NCBI GenBank assembly: GCA_021841935.1 | Contig: JAKCDL010000020.1 | Coordinates: 1-39,993, forward strand | Direction: 5' to 3' | Length of the DNA stretch: 39,993 nucleotides | From: Actinomycetes bacterium | GTDB taxonomy: Bacteria; Actinomycetota; Acidimicrobiia; Acidimicrobiales; Acidimicrobiaceae | Part shown: positions 15,432-24,393 of the stretch, piece by piece | How positions within the stretch are numbered: position 1 is the stretch's first letter | Layout: the number at the start of each line of letters is the position of its first letter | Position numbers and translations under genes: made by a program | The notes under the pieces: generated by a model | Seen by the model: the letters and a program-made list of their open reading frames with translations, nothing else | The model's database searches: none | What the model was told of the DNA's origin: nothing

Positions 15432-16772
15432 CTAGCGCTTGTTTCGCTTCTTCTTGTTCGCAGCCGCACTCTTCCTTGTTGCACTTGGTGCGCCAACACC
15501 CAATTGCCGCATCATCTTTTGCATATCCTTGAACTGCTTGAGAAGGTTGCTTACTGCAACTGCCGTTGTCCCGGATCCAGCCGCAATTCTTTGACGACGA
15601 GAGGCATCTATCAGCGAGGGATCTCTGCGCTCCGCCCGTGTCATCGATGAGATAATCGCCTCCACTCGTCCGAGTTCGCGATCATCTATATCGACGTTCT
15701 TCAGCTCCTTTGGAACGCCTGGAAGCATCGACAAGACACCCTTCAACGGTCCCATCTTCTTTACCTGGGCCATCTGCTCTAAAAAGTCCTCGAGGTCAAA
15801 TTTTCCCTGCTGAAGCTTCTTAGCACCTCTCTCGGCGACTTCGCGATCGATCGATCTTTCGGCCTTTTCTATGAGGGTAAGAACGTCTCCCATGCCGAGG
15901 ATGCGATTTGCCATACGATCGGGGTAAAAGGAATCAAAGTCTTCAATCTTCTCGCCGACAGAGGCAAATGCGATCTTTTTACCCGTTACCTCTACTACAG
16001 ATAGCGCCGCACCACCACGCGCATCGCCATCGAGCTTGGTCAAGATATTTGCAGATAACTTGATCCGATCAGCGAACGCCTTCGCCGTGTTAACCGCATC
16101 TTGACCGATCATTGCATCGATTACGAGGAAGCTGTAGTGGGGTCTAATAGCCCCCTCTATCTGAGCTACCTCCTTCATCAACGCCTCATCGATAGCCAGG
16201 CGACCTGCGGTGTCAACGATTAGGACGTCCCTACCAATACTCTTAGCCTTCGCCAGCGCATTAGTTGCCACCTCAAGAGGCGAAGATGCCTCAGAATAGA
16301 AGTCGACCTTCGCCGACTCAGCCAAAATTCGCAACTGTTCAACCGCAGCGGGTCGAGCTAAGTCAGCACCGACGAGCATCGGATGACGACCCTGCTTGCG
16401 CAAGTGAAGAGCTAGTTTGGCCGCCGTTGTCGTCTTACCAGATCCCTGAAGGCCAACGAGCATAATAACGGTAGGAGGGGTAGATGCAAAGGTCAATCGA
16501 AATTGATCGCCACCGAGAATTCGCACCAACTCGTCGTTCACCATCTTGATGATCTGCTGAGCCGGAGTCAGAACCCTAGAAGTAGACGAACCAATAGCGC
16601 CTTGCCGTATCCGATCTACAAATCCTTTGACAACTTCAAGGTTTACGTCCGCTTCGAGAAGGGCAAGACGAATCTCCTTGAGCGCAGCCTCGATGTCAGC
16701 AGCCGAAAGTCGACCCTTCTTGCGCAACTTTCCAACAACGGTCTCAAGTCTTCCAGAAAGATTGTCAAACAC
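15432..16772 (-). CDS. ffh: Signal recognition particle GTPase Ffh (SRP54)
   Basis: Targets nascent membrane and secreted proteins to the membrane together with 4.5S RNA and FtsY. Assigned 446 residues from GTG 16772, because family members begin with the FDNLSGRLE segment and a GGAG site lies 8 bases upstream; an in-frame ATG 54 bp further up would add 18 unmatched residues. The N domain is followed by the G domain with GLQGSGKT (107-114), DTAGRL and TKLDGDARGG, then the methionine-rich M domain (MAQVKKMGPLKGVLSMLPG, MKQ-type LLKQFKDMQKMMRQLG) and a basic tail. Confidence 0.97.
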   Translation of the reverse strand: MFDNLSGRLETVVGKLRKKGRLSAADIEAALKEIRLALLEADVNLEVVKGFVDRIRQGAIGSSTSRVLTPAQQIIKMVNDELVRILGGDQFRLTFASTPPTVIMLVGLQGSGKTTTAAKLALHLRKQGRHPMLVGADLARPAAVEQLRILAESAKVDFYSEASSPLEVATNALAKAKSIGRDVLIVDTAGRLAIDEALMKEVAQIEGAIRPHYSFLVIDAMIGQDAVNTAKAFADRIKLSANILTKLDGDARGGAALSVVEVTGKKIAFASVGEKIEDFDSFYPDRMANRILGMGDVLTLIEKAERSIDREVAERGAKKLQQGKFDLEDFLEQMAQVKKMGPLKGVLSMLPGVPKELKNVDIDDRELGRVEAIISSMTRAERRDPSLIDASRRQRIAAGSGTTAVAVSNLLKQFKDMQKMMRQLGVGAPSATRKSAAANKKKRNKR

Positions 16773-16883
16773 AGAATGGCTCCAAATAATATCGCAATAG
16801 TCCACAGGAAAATTAAGGGACAGCACTTTACAGAATAAACCTAAGTTACTAAATCCTTCTCATATGCGGCAGACGCAACGAAA

Positions 16884-17666
16884 ATGAACGACATGGAAGC
16901 CACCAACCCCATTATCAATTTTGCTAGGGTAGCCTTAATTTCCATGAACGGTGAGAGCAGTGAAGAGCGTCAACTAGCAGACAAAGTAACAAGCAACAAT
17001 GATGAACAGCTCCCCCCTTTGGCCTTTCTAAAGGAGTATCTAGGGGGTTGGCCTGAGGAAAAGACATCGATCACGATAATCTCCGACCCAAAAAGAGACG
17101 AGCCCGGGTGGGATGGAGCGGTTCGACGTGCAGTTGGGGTCATCGATGAGAACGGTGCCGGAGTACTCTCTCTTGCACCACATCTCGCAGACCCTTTGCT
17201 CGAACGACTTGGGAAAGACAAGATCTTCAAAGACGAGGTCGGCGAGGTAGCTAGACATCTAGGAGCTAGGGAGTTTTTTGGCGTCTTTCGTTGGAGCACT
17301 TCAATTAACTCATTCGACGATATTGGCCAATGGATCGACGCCAACGACGAGAGTGTGCCCGATTGGCTAAAGCCATTCGGCCACGAGGTACTCGTAGCCT
17401 TCGACGACGACCACAACTATATAGGTGGTGTCGGCATTAAGTATCACCTTGAACATGGACGCGAAATTGCAGTGGTAGTAGATGAGCGCGCCGCTAGAAG
17501 GCAGGTCGCCCGGCGCTTAGTGTCAAAGGCTGCACTTGCCATTCTCGATGGCGGAAATGTACCGATATACCTTCACGCTGAAAGTAACGTCGCATCTGCA
17601 CGGGTGGCTGAGGCCGTTGGATTTAAAGACCGCGGATGGAGGATCATCGGGATGAACTTCGAATGA
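16884..17666 (+). CDS. GNAT-family N-acetyltransferase
   Basis: A 260-residue protein. The C-terminal third shows a GNAT fold: an acceptor strand ending VAVVVDERAARRQVARRLVS region (about 193-213; the R/Q-x-x-A-R-x-L loop binds acetyl-CoA) and the final IYLHAESNVASARVAEAVGFKD, with the Asn and the helix typical of GNAT motif B. The N-terminal half (residues 1-140) is less recognisable and may be substrate-specific. The substrate is unknown. Two ATGs (16884, 16893) lie without a clear ribosome site. The gene diverges from ffh across 111 bp. Confidence 0.8.
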   Translation: MNDMEATNPIINFARVALISMNGESSEERQLADKVTSNNDEQLPPLAFLKEYLGGWPEEKTSITIISDPKRDEPGWDGAVRRAVGVIDENGAGVLSLAPHLADPLLERLGKDKIFKDEVGEVARHLGAREFFGVFRWSTSINSFDDIGQWIDANDESVPDWLKPFGHEVLVAFDDDHNYIGGVGIKYHLEHGREIAVVVDERAARRQVARRLVSKAALAILDGGNVPIYLHAESNVASARVAEAVGFKDRGWRIIGMNFE

Positions 17667-17770
17667 CTTCGACGTTATTCGCCTACTTTGCGGCGTCACA
17701 ACTAGGTAATTAGGTAACGTTTGCGGAGCGCAAGGCTTTACCTCTCGGTAAGTTCATAACTGCAATTTTG

Positions 17771-17807
17771 ATCACCTATGGGCATGGGGACTTGCTCGTT
17801 AGGTGAT
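17771..17807. repeat. Inverted repeat upstream of the helicase gene
   Basis: ATCACCTA (17771-17778) and TAGGTGAT (17800-17807) are perfect inverted arms 21 bp apart, ending 21 bp before the helicase start. Either an operator or a leader hairpin. Confidence 0.4.
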
Positions 17808-17828
17808 ATTAGAAAGTAGCCTGTAGAC

Positions 17829-19379
17829 ATGCTGCAAGAAGAGGCCTTTACCCGACTTATCCACCGAGACTCCGTCTTTCTAACTGGAGCACCTGGTTCG
17901 GGGAAAAGCTTCTTATTGAGAAGATTTACAAACCATCTAAAGGTAGAGGAGACTCCTTATTCAGTAACTGCGTCAACTGGAATTGCCGCAACCGCGATCG
18001 GTGGTGTTACTCTGGCTTCATTTGCAGGAATTGGAATCTCCGATTCGCTCTCAAGACGTGACCTCGATCAAATTGCAGCGCGTGAAAGCATACTTCGAAG
18101 GTTCAACAACATAGAAGTGCTGATAATCGATGAGGTCTCCATGCTTAGCTCGCAGACCCTAGACTTCGTCGACCACATCGCCAAAGCCACTCGCGGAGAA
18201 GACCTTCCATTTGGTGGAATACAAATGGTCTTGGTTGGAGACATGTTCCAGCTACCTCCGGTTACAAAAGAACGAGGAGACGTCCCCTTTGCATTCAAAT
18301 CCGCTGCATGGCGAGATTTAGATCCGATCATCTGTTACCTTGACGAACAGCACCGACAAGACGAAGGGCCACTGAGTCGCCTACTCATAGAGATGCGAAG
18401 TGGCGAGCTCACTACGCAAGCCCAAGCTGCAATTACCGAGAGAGTCTCCTTGGCACCTCCCCCGGATACGCCTGCGCTGTATGCTCACAACGTAGATGTG
18501 GACGCTGAAAATCTAAGTCGACTAAATGCAATCAAGGGTAAGTCCTGGAAGTCGACGATGAAGACGAGTGGCGAAGCCAACCAAGTGGCATCGCTTACCA
18601 AGGGGCTCCTATCTCCTGAGATTCTCGAGCTAAAGGTCGGGGCAAAGGTTATGTTCACTGTAAATGACCCTGGGCGACAATTTGTAAATGGATCTCTTGC
18701 AACAGTTGTCTCCCTCGACGACGAAAATCCAGTTGTGAAGATCGACCTTGATGGGCGAACCCTTACCGTAAACAAATTCAGTTGGGTAGTAGAGGTCGAC
18801 GGTAGCGTCGTAGCAACGGCACAACAGTACCCCCTACGCCTCGCTTGGGCTATGACAATACACAAATCCCAGGGAATGACCCTGGATCGTGCTCACATCG
18901 ACCTAGCAAGGACCTTCACTCCGGGAATGGGATATGTTGCTCTCTCGCGCCTTAGAAGCATCGATGGACTCTATCTAAAGGGCCTCAACAAAATGGCGCT
19001 CAGACTACACGATGAAATATTCGAATTCGATTCTTCAATCAGGCGACGATCAAAAGTTCAACAGGAAAACTACGTCTTCGGAGATACCTTCGATGACGGT
19101 GCAGCCATCGAACTCCCCCATCCAGGCCCCCACTACAGTGCCGTCAAAGAGGTGCTGTCAGATCTAAGGCGTGATATCGCCAGGCGAGAAGATACTCCCC
19201 CTAACCTTATCCTTTCGGATCACCTAGTAGATGCCCTTTCTCGCGCCCTACCAACCTCTACTAACGATCTAACCAAAATAAAGGGGATTGGAGGGCGACG
19301 AGCGGCAAAATATGGAGACATGATAGTGGCGTCGATATCTGCAGAGGTAGAGAGGCCAGTTCAAGACTTTCTTTTTTGA
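17829..19379 (+). CDS. Pif1/RecD-like superfamily 1 DNA helicase with C-terminal HRDC-like domain
   Basis: ATP-driven 5'-3' type helicase of 516 residues. Walker A GAPGSGKS is at 20-27, motif Ia in VTASTGIAATAIGG, Walker B IIDEVSML, motif III LVGDMFQLPPV, and the late motifs AMTIHKSQGMTLD and YVALSRLRS, the order and spelling of Pif1 proteins. The last 80 residues (DHLVDALSRALPTSTNDL, then IKGIGGRRAAKYGD) form an HRDC-like module that helps bind DNA. Pif1 relatives act on G-quadruplexes, forks and recombination intermediates; the job here is inferred. ATG 17829 has no strong ribosome site. Confidence 0.92.
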   Translation: MLQEEAFTRLIHRDSVFLTGAPGSGKSFLLRRFTNHLKVEETPYSVTASTGIAATAIGGVTLASFAGIGISDSLSRRDLDQIAARESILRRFNNIEVLIIDEVSMLSSQTLDFVDHIAKATRGEDLPFGGIQMVLVGDMFQLPPVTKERGDVPFAFKSAAWRDLDPIICYLDEQHRQDEGPLSRLLIEMRSGELTTQAQAAITERVSLAPPPDTPALYAHNVDVDAENLSRLNAIKGKSWKSTMKTSGEANQVASLTKGLLSPEILELKVGAKVMFTVNDPGRQFVNGSLATVVSLDDENPVVKIDLDGRTLTVNKFSWVVEVDGSVVATAQQYPLRLAWAMTIHKSQGMTLDRAHIDLARTFTPGMGYVALSRLRSIDGLYLKGLNKMALRLHDEIFEFDSSIRRRSKVQQENYVFGDTFDDGAAIELPHPGPHYSAVKEVLSDLRRDIARREDTPPNLILSDHLVDALSRALPTSTNDLTKIKGIGGRRAAKYGDMIVASISAEVERPVQDFLF

Positions 19380-19508
19380 AGACATGAATTTGAGTTTGCA
19401 GGCACTAGCCCGTCAAATATATGGCTCTTGATAACTTCCTTGACGAATATGAATCGACGATGACAAGATGGTGCCTCTGAGACTTATCAAAATGCAAAGA
19501 GGTTGACT

Positions 19509-20615
19509 ATGGCACCAAAGCTTCTAATAGGCACAAAAAAAGGAGGCTTCATTGCCACATGGGATCAAGGTGACAATCGATACAGCCTATCCGATCCCCT
19601 CTTTGCTGGCTGGGAGATATACCACTTTAAGGCATCGAGAGTTGATCCAAACCTGATCTATGCGTCACAAAGTAACCTCTGGTTTGGGCAAACAGTACTT
19701 CGTTCAACCGATGGTGGCGCCAACTTCGAATCCGTCTCAAACGAATTTACATACGACGGTGGAAATCAAACCCACCTCTTTTACGACGGTAGCGAAGTGC
19801 CCTGGACATTCAAGAGGGTATGGGCATTTCAACCTTCAATCTTCGAACGAGATGTGGTATTTGCCGGTGTTGAAGACGCCGCCCTCTTTATCTCGCGCGA
19901 CTTAGGTGAAAGCTGGAGTGAGCTTGATTCGCTGAGAAATCATGGAACTTCTAAGTCCTGGCAACCGGGGGCAGGAGGAATGGCACTGCATACAATCGTC
20001 CAAGACCCGCTCGATAGCGATCGGCTCTACGTAGCAATAAGCGCGGCCGGTGCATTTCGAAGTGACGACGCTGGGGCGTCTTGGACTCCGATCAACAAAG
20101 GACTAAGAGCGGACTATCTCCCCGATGAAGACGTTGAGGTTGGTCACTGCGTCCATAGAATCGCAATCAGCGGCTCCAACACTTCTCGACTCTTCATGCA
20201 AAAGCATTGGGATGTACTGGTCTCTGATAATTCAGGCGATCAGTGGCGCGAGATATCGAACGATCTACCGAGCGACTTCGGTTTCGTAATAGGAGTGGTA
20301 AATCAACCACACGAGACCCCGATAGTGATTCCAATAAAGAGTGACTACGAACACTTTCCTCCCGATGGGAAGCTAAGGGTCTTTCGTCTTGAGACAGATG
20401 GCAGTTGGAAAAGCATCTCAAATGGACTTCCTCAAAGTGACTTCTACGGCAATGTTCTTCGTGGAGCCATGGCCATCGATGGTCGAAGTGGCAAAGATGT
20501 CTTCTTTGGCACAACAACTGGAGAGGTATTCGCGAGCTTTGATGCCGGCGAAAGTTGGTCCGAAGTTGCACATTCACTTCCATCGGTACTATCAGTTGAA
20601 GTAGTCGGGAGCTAG
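19509..20615 (+). CDS. Asp-box (BNR-repeat) beta-propeller protein, sialidase-like fold
   Basis: A 368-residue protein with five Asp-box motifs: STDGGANF, SRDLGESW, SDDAGASW, SDNSGDQW and SFDAGESW, indicating a six- or seven-bladed propeller. Sialidase catalytic residues cannot be confirmed, and no signal peptide is seen, so a cytoplasmic non-sialidase role is more likely. ATG 19509 is chosen over the in-frame TTG at 19503 because GAGG lies 6 bases upstream of it. A MoaD/ThiS-like gene starts 15 bp after its stop; as far as I recall such pairs recur in Actinobacteria, and a joint function is plausible. Confidence 0.85.
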   Translation: MAPKLLIGTKKGGFIATWDQGDNRYSLSDPLFAGWEIYHFKASRVDPNLIYASQSNLWFGQTVLRSTDGGANFESVSNEFTYDGGNQTHLFYDGSEVPWTFKRVWAFQPSIFERDVVFAGVEDAALFISRDLGESWSELDSLRNHGTSKSWQPGAGGMALHTIVQDPLDSDRLYVAISAAGAFRSDDAGASWTPINKGLRADYLPDEDVEVGHCVHRIAISGSNTSRLFMQKHWDVLVSDNSGDQWREISNDLPSDFGFVIGVVNQPHETPIVIPIKSDYEHFPPDGKLRVFRLETDGSWKSISNGLPQSDFYGNVLRGAMAIDGRSGKDVFFGTTTGEVFASFDAGESWSEVAHSLPSVLSVEVVGS

Positions 20616-20630
20616 TGTGATCGAGAGATT

Positions 20631-20924
20631 ATGGCTATAGTCAAGCTTCCACAACAACTCATGAAACATGCGAATATCTCAAGCGAAGTCGTAATCGAGT
20701 TCGCCGCTACCTCCATAGGCGATATCTTCGACCAGCTCGAAAGAGAGTATCCTTCTCTACGCGGGACTCTTCGTGACCCTACAACAAAGAGGCGAAGGGC
20801 ATATATTCGAATCTTTGCTCAACAACAGGACATCTCAGATGTCGATCCAGCAACACGCCTCGCCTCAGAACTTATCTCTAGCAATGCAACGATTCACTTT
20901 GTTACAGCCATCTCAGGGGGATAG
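20631..20924 (+). CDS. MoaD/ThiS-like ubiquitin-fold protein ending in Gly-Gly
   Basis: A 97-residue beta-grasp protein. The pattern IVKLPQQLMKH ... SIGDIFDQLEREYPSLRGTL ... RIFAQQQDISDVD ... IHFVTAISGG is that of MoaD/ThiS sulfur carriers, whose C-terminal Gly-Gly is adenylated and converted to a thiocarboxylate. No MoeB/ThiF-type E1 enzyme, MoaE or ThiG is in the window. GAGAG precedes ATG 20631. Co-transcription with the propeller gene is likely. It could be a sulfur carrier or a protein modifier; neither can be decided here. Confidence 0.88.
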   Translation: MAIVKLPQQLMKHANISSEVVIEFAATSIGDIFDQLEREYPSLRGTLRDPTTKRRRAYIRIFAQQQDISDVDPATRLASELISSNATIHFVTAISGG

Positions 20925-20978
20925 TTCTCGTTGATCACACTCCCAAGGGGGTCTCTAAGACAATAACTATCGCACTAC

Positions 20979-21467
20979 TCAAGCTGCGATATTCGCCTTA
21001 GAGGCTACCTCTAGAAACCGCACCCTGTGAGCGATGGACCGAAGTCCAATCGATATGTGACCGTACCTCGAAACAACCTCAACATCAAGTGAACTTCGAC
21101 GAGCAGCAAGGGCTAAGTCGACGAAGATGTGGTCGCCTGATCCAATTACGATGCCATCGAATCGACGCTCAAAACCACCGGCCTCGTCACAGACCGAGAG
21201 AAGTGCACGATCAGCCCCATCTTTACCAGAGGCCACGACATATCGTGCGCCTCCAAACCCATAGGCGGCGGTAGAAAAAACCCTATGGCAGCAACCAACG
21301 ACCAACAAGTCGCTGGGGCCCACCAAATCTAGATCAAAGTAAGCGTCGCTCACTGCTCGACATAGCCCTTCATCAGGACAGGATGATCCAGCCAAATTTT
21401 CTATATCGATCAAATGAAGTCGTCGATTCGGGTGCGAAAAATACATACTGCGAGTCCCCCTACTCAT
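20979..21467 (-). CDS. NYN/PIN-like domain protein (putative RNase)
   Basis: A 162-residue protein with the acidic layout of NYN nuclease domains: LHLIDIENLAG (Asp21), GKDGADRALL (Asp83, Asp86) and VIGSGDHIFVDLALAAR (Asp112), then a strand VEVVSR. These residues would hold a metal ion and cleave RNA. Nothing else is fused to it. The start is uncertain because the N-terminus before residue 17 is not conserved in type. It converges on the MoaD-like gene with 54 bp between the ends. Confidence 0.75.
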   Translation of the reverse strand: MSRGTRSMYFSHPNRRLHLIDIENLAGSSCPDEGLCRAVSDAYFDLDLVGPSDLLVVGCCHRVFSTAAYGFGGARYVVASGKDGADRALLSVCDEAGGFERRFDGIVIGSGDHIFVDLALAARRSSLDVEVVSRYGHISIGLRSIAHRVRFLEVASKANIAA

Positions 21468-22296
21468 CTAAAGCACGTCTCATCCTCAGATCTTGGTAGC
21501 CACTTGACTCAAAGCCGCGGAAAGCCAACGTCCATAAATCCCCCTGGCAACACACCGACCGCAATGATTATTGATTTTATGAAAATCAAAGTCAGGCTTC
21601 TACATCTGGCAAACAATCCGAAACTCTATCGCCTAACCGTAAAGATTATCAAGCAGTTGTAACAGATAATCGAAAAACCACTCATAGTACAAATTCGCTC
21701 TGATTCTTATTGCCTTACAATTACAGCTCATTGTCTTGGGCATGTATAAGTAAGTGTCGGCGCAAACTGAGGCATCAGTATCAACTTGAATAATACGCTA
21801 CGAAAATCATTTACGTGATTCATTTTAAATACCTGATCAAGAACGATACCGCTTGGGGATTCACCAAAGTTGCAAGATAATTCACGAGACAAATTCAATT
21901 TTCAATTATCATCAAAGGCGATTAATCAAAATATAAATTTGATAAAAAACGCCTATTTCACAAATTTTATATCAATGTAACCGCTAATAATTTTCAAGGA
22001 TAGGGATCGCTCCCAGGCAAAGGATCATACAGAAATTCCCTAATCACAAATCTTACAAGCCAACAAATCCGCATCAAAAAACACAACGTGATCGCCTTTA
22101 CAAATATTTACCTAAAAGTTAACTTATAAATAATTTTTGAGGCCCTAAATTGGTGCTAGACCTAAAGTTTACGCGGCCGGCTGCCGATTCATAAGCATGG
22201 AATTGACATCTGGCTTAGAATCGTTGATAGCCCCCTTACGCCAATTCCCAGATCGCTTTCAGTTTCGATATAGTATGAACTTTTAGAGTGTAAAAC
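21468..22296. other. Long AT-rich non-coding stretch
   Basis: No credible gene is seen. The stretch contains an AT-rich imperfect hairpin (21916-21954: AGGCG with CGCCT outside, ATCAAA with TTTGAT inside). A TTGACA (22203-22208) and a TATAGT (22269-22274) lie upstream of the operon that begins at 22297 but are not spaced as one promoter. Much of 21850-22140 is A/T-rich and could hold regulatory DNA or a decayed gene. Confidence 0.5.
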
Positions 22297-23694
22297 ATGG
22301 CATCAAAGTTAGAACACCATTCGAGAGTAAGAGAGTTATGGTCACGACCACAAAACGTGCGCCGGAGTCCAAACCTACCACTGCCCTCAAAAGGCGCCGT
22401 TGATGCGGCTTCGCTTATACTTGGACTCGGTCTTGGAGCAACGATTGCGCTATATGTCCTCGGCGAGGCAAATGGCGCCCTCAAAGGTCCAGGTGGCCTT
22501 GCCCTCGCCATAACGCGAGCATCTGGATTAATCGCGACGTATATGTTGATATTGGTCGTACTTCTTGCAGCCCGTGTGTCGATCATCGAACGAACTCTAG
22601 GACAAGACAAATTAGTGAAGTGGCATCGAAAGTTAGCCCCTTATGCCCTAGTGCTTCTAACGATTCACGTTTTTCTTTCAATATATGGTTATGCTAAGCT
22701 TTCGAATACATCGCTCTTCAAGCAATTGACAACCTTTATACTTCACTATCCCGATATGCTCATGGCACTCGTCGGTTATCTACTTTTGATAATGGCGGGC
22801 GTCACCTCGTACAAACGCGCTAGATCCAAGATGAAGTACGAGACATGGTGGGTAGTTCACCTCTATACCTACCTTGGAGTCGCCCTAGCAGTAGCGCACC
22901 AAGTGCGTACCGGAATCATGTTCCTAAATCATCCCCTCGCACGCAACCTATGGGTAGCAACCTTCGTAGTGGTAGCAGAGTTTGTTCTATGGAACCGACT
23001 CCTAGTCACGCTCTACCGTAACGTCGTACACCAGTTGAAGATAGTTGCAATCGTTGAAGAAGGCCCAGGAGTCTATTCAGTGACGTGTCAAGGCAAACAC
23101 TTAGATAGACTCCCAGTCTCAGGAGGACAATTTATCCAATGGAGATTCCTAAGTAAGGACCTATTTCTTCACTCACATCCTTACTCCCTTAGTGCCATGC
23201 CACGACCGCCATACATAAGAGTAACCATCAAAGACTTGGGTGACCATTCGGGGCTAGTATCGAAACTCCGTGTCGGAACCCGAGTATTCATAGAAGGACC
23301 ATACGGAGCATTTACCCGCTACCGCACCTCTAGTAAGAAGGTAACATTGATTGGTGCTGGCGTTGGTGCCACGCCTATTCGAGCCCTGCTTGAAGATATG
23401 CCTCCGGACGTTGAGACGAACGTCATCTTGAGAGGTTCCTCCTCAGACGATCTGATCCACAATGACGAAATTGCAGAATTAATGGCAAATAGACGCGGAA
23501 AGTTCTACGAGGTAACAGGTTCGCGATCTAGCGTAAAGCTCGACGCCGCGACTTTAAAGCGACTAGTGCCAGAAGCCAACAAAAACGACTTCTTCATATG
23601 CGGTCCAGTAGGATTCAATAACGAAGTCAAGGAGAGCCTTAGCAAACTAGGTGTCACTCAGGACAAGATCCACATCGAAGAATTTGCTTTCTAG
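22297..23694 (+). CDS. Ferric-reductase-like di-heme membrane NAD(P)H:flavin oxidoreductase
   Basis: A 465-residue fusion of a heme-binding membrane domain and a ferredoxin-reductase domain. Membrane helices span about 35-57, 70-92, 112-132, 150-169, 184-206 and 216-235. His110 and His124, with His188 and His201, sit on two helices at 13-14 residue spacing, the ligand layout for two hemes b across the membrane. The cytoplasmic part has the FAD motif HPYSLSA (294-300), GPYGAF (334-339), NAD(P)-binding GAGVGATPIRALLED (353-367) and the terminal CGPVGF. It should carry electrons from cytoplasmic NAD(P)H through FAD and hemes to the outside. It heads an operon with an FMN-binding protein and ApbE. 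Confidence 0.92.
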   Translation: MASKLEHHSRVRELWSRPQNVRRSPNLPLPSKGAVDAASLILGLGLGATIALYVLGEANGALKGPGGLALAITRASGLIATYMLILVVLLAARVSIIERTLGQDKLVKWHRKLAPYALVLLTIHVFLSIYGYAKLSNTSLFKQLTTFILHYPDMLMALVGYLLLIMAGVTSYKRARSKMKYETWWVVHLYTYLGVALAVAHQVRTGIMFLNHPLARNLWVATFVVVAEFVLWNRLLVTLYRNVVHQLKIVAIVEEGPGVYSVTCQGKHLDRLPVSGGQFIQWRFLSKDLFLHSHPYSLSAMPRPPYIRVTIKDLGDHSGLVSKLRVGTRVFIEGPYGAFTRYRTSSKKVTLIGAGVGATPIRALLEDMPPDVETNVILRGSSSDDLIHNDEIAELMANRRGKFYEVTGSRSSVKLDAATLKRLVPEANKNDFFICGPVGFNNEVKESLSKLGVTQDKIHIEEFAF

Positions 23695-23769
23695 ATATGT
23701 CGACTAAACCAACTTGATACGACAACAATCAAAACCGCATCCAACAGCAAAGTCAAAAGGTTCTAAAAA

Positions 23770-24387
23770 ATGAAACGGTCATTTTACGTAATAGCAGGAA
23801 CGGGAGTAGGCCTAGTTGGAGTACTCTCATTCCAATCAAGCCCGGCAAAAGTTACTATAGGTTCGTCTCTTCCTACCTCTGGCGCGACGGCTTCATCTTC
23901 GACACCCTCAACATCAACAGTGGGAAGTTCAACGACCGTATCGCCCAGTACTACGGCGGCCAAGTCAGCAACGAGTCAGTCAACGCCAACAACTGCTGCG
24001 CCTGCTTCAGCGCCAGCTACAACATCGGCGCCCGCTACTACTTCGGCCCCAGCAACAACCGCCGCTCCGACCACTACGGCGGCGCCCACCACTACAGCGG
24101 CCGCTGGACCAGCTAGTGCGACTGGACCAACCGTCAACTACTACTTTGGAACATTAGCGGTGACAGTTACAGCATCGGGTCACAAGATAACGAATGTTAC
24201 CGTCTCTAGTCTGAACGACGGAGGTAACTCTCGGTCCGCCTCAATTGACCAGTACGCCATTCCAATTCTCGAACAAGAGACGATGCAAGCACAGTCAGCT
24301 AACATTCAAAACGTCAGTGGCGCGAGCTACACCACCGCCGGTTTTGTTCAATCGCTTCAAAGCGCACTTTCAAAACTTGGAATTTAG
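23770..24387 (+). CDS. Secreted FMN-binding domain protein on a Thr/Ala/Pro linker
   Basis: A 205-residue exported protein. Residues 1-20 form a signal peptide or membrane anchor (MKRSFYVIAGTGVGLVGVLS). Residues about 35-118 are a low-complexity Ser/Thr/Ala/Pro linker with APATTS and APTTTA repeats, then an FMN-binding domain (about 120-205) ends in the flavinylation motif SGASYTT, acceptor Ser186, followed by QSLQSAL. ApbE enzymes attach FMN through phosphate to Thr or Ser at this position. Here Ser replaces the usual Thr, and the motif's leading acidic residue is Gln180. Lies 75 bp after the reductase and 6 bp before apbE; it should receive electrons from the di-heme reductase. Confidence 0.9.
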   Translation: MKRSFYVIAGTGVGLVGVLSFQSSPAKVTIGSSLPTSGATASSSTPSTSTVGSSTTVSPSTTAAKSATSQSTPTTAAPASAPATTSAPATTSAPATTAAPTTTAAPTTTAAAGPASATGPTVNYYFGTLAVTVTASGHKITNVTVSSLNDGGNSRSASIDQYAIPILEQETMQAQSANIQNVSGASYTTAGFVQSLQSALSKLGI

Positions 24388-24393
24388 AACCTA

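Noticed and set aside
21414..21662. Plus-strand open frame of 82 codons after the NYN gene start
   Set aside because: No ribosome site or protein-like pattern, and it overlaps the NYN coding region.
23880..24123. Repeat array in the DNA of the secreted flavoprotein gene
   Set aside because: The repetition is explained by the Thr/Ala/Pro coding linker, not by a DNA element or CRISPR.
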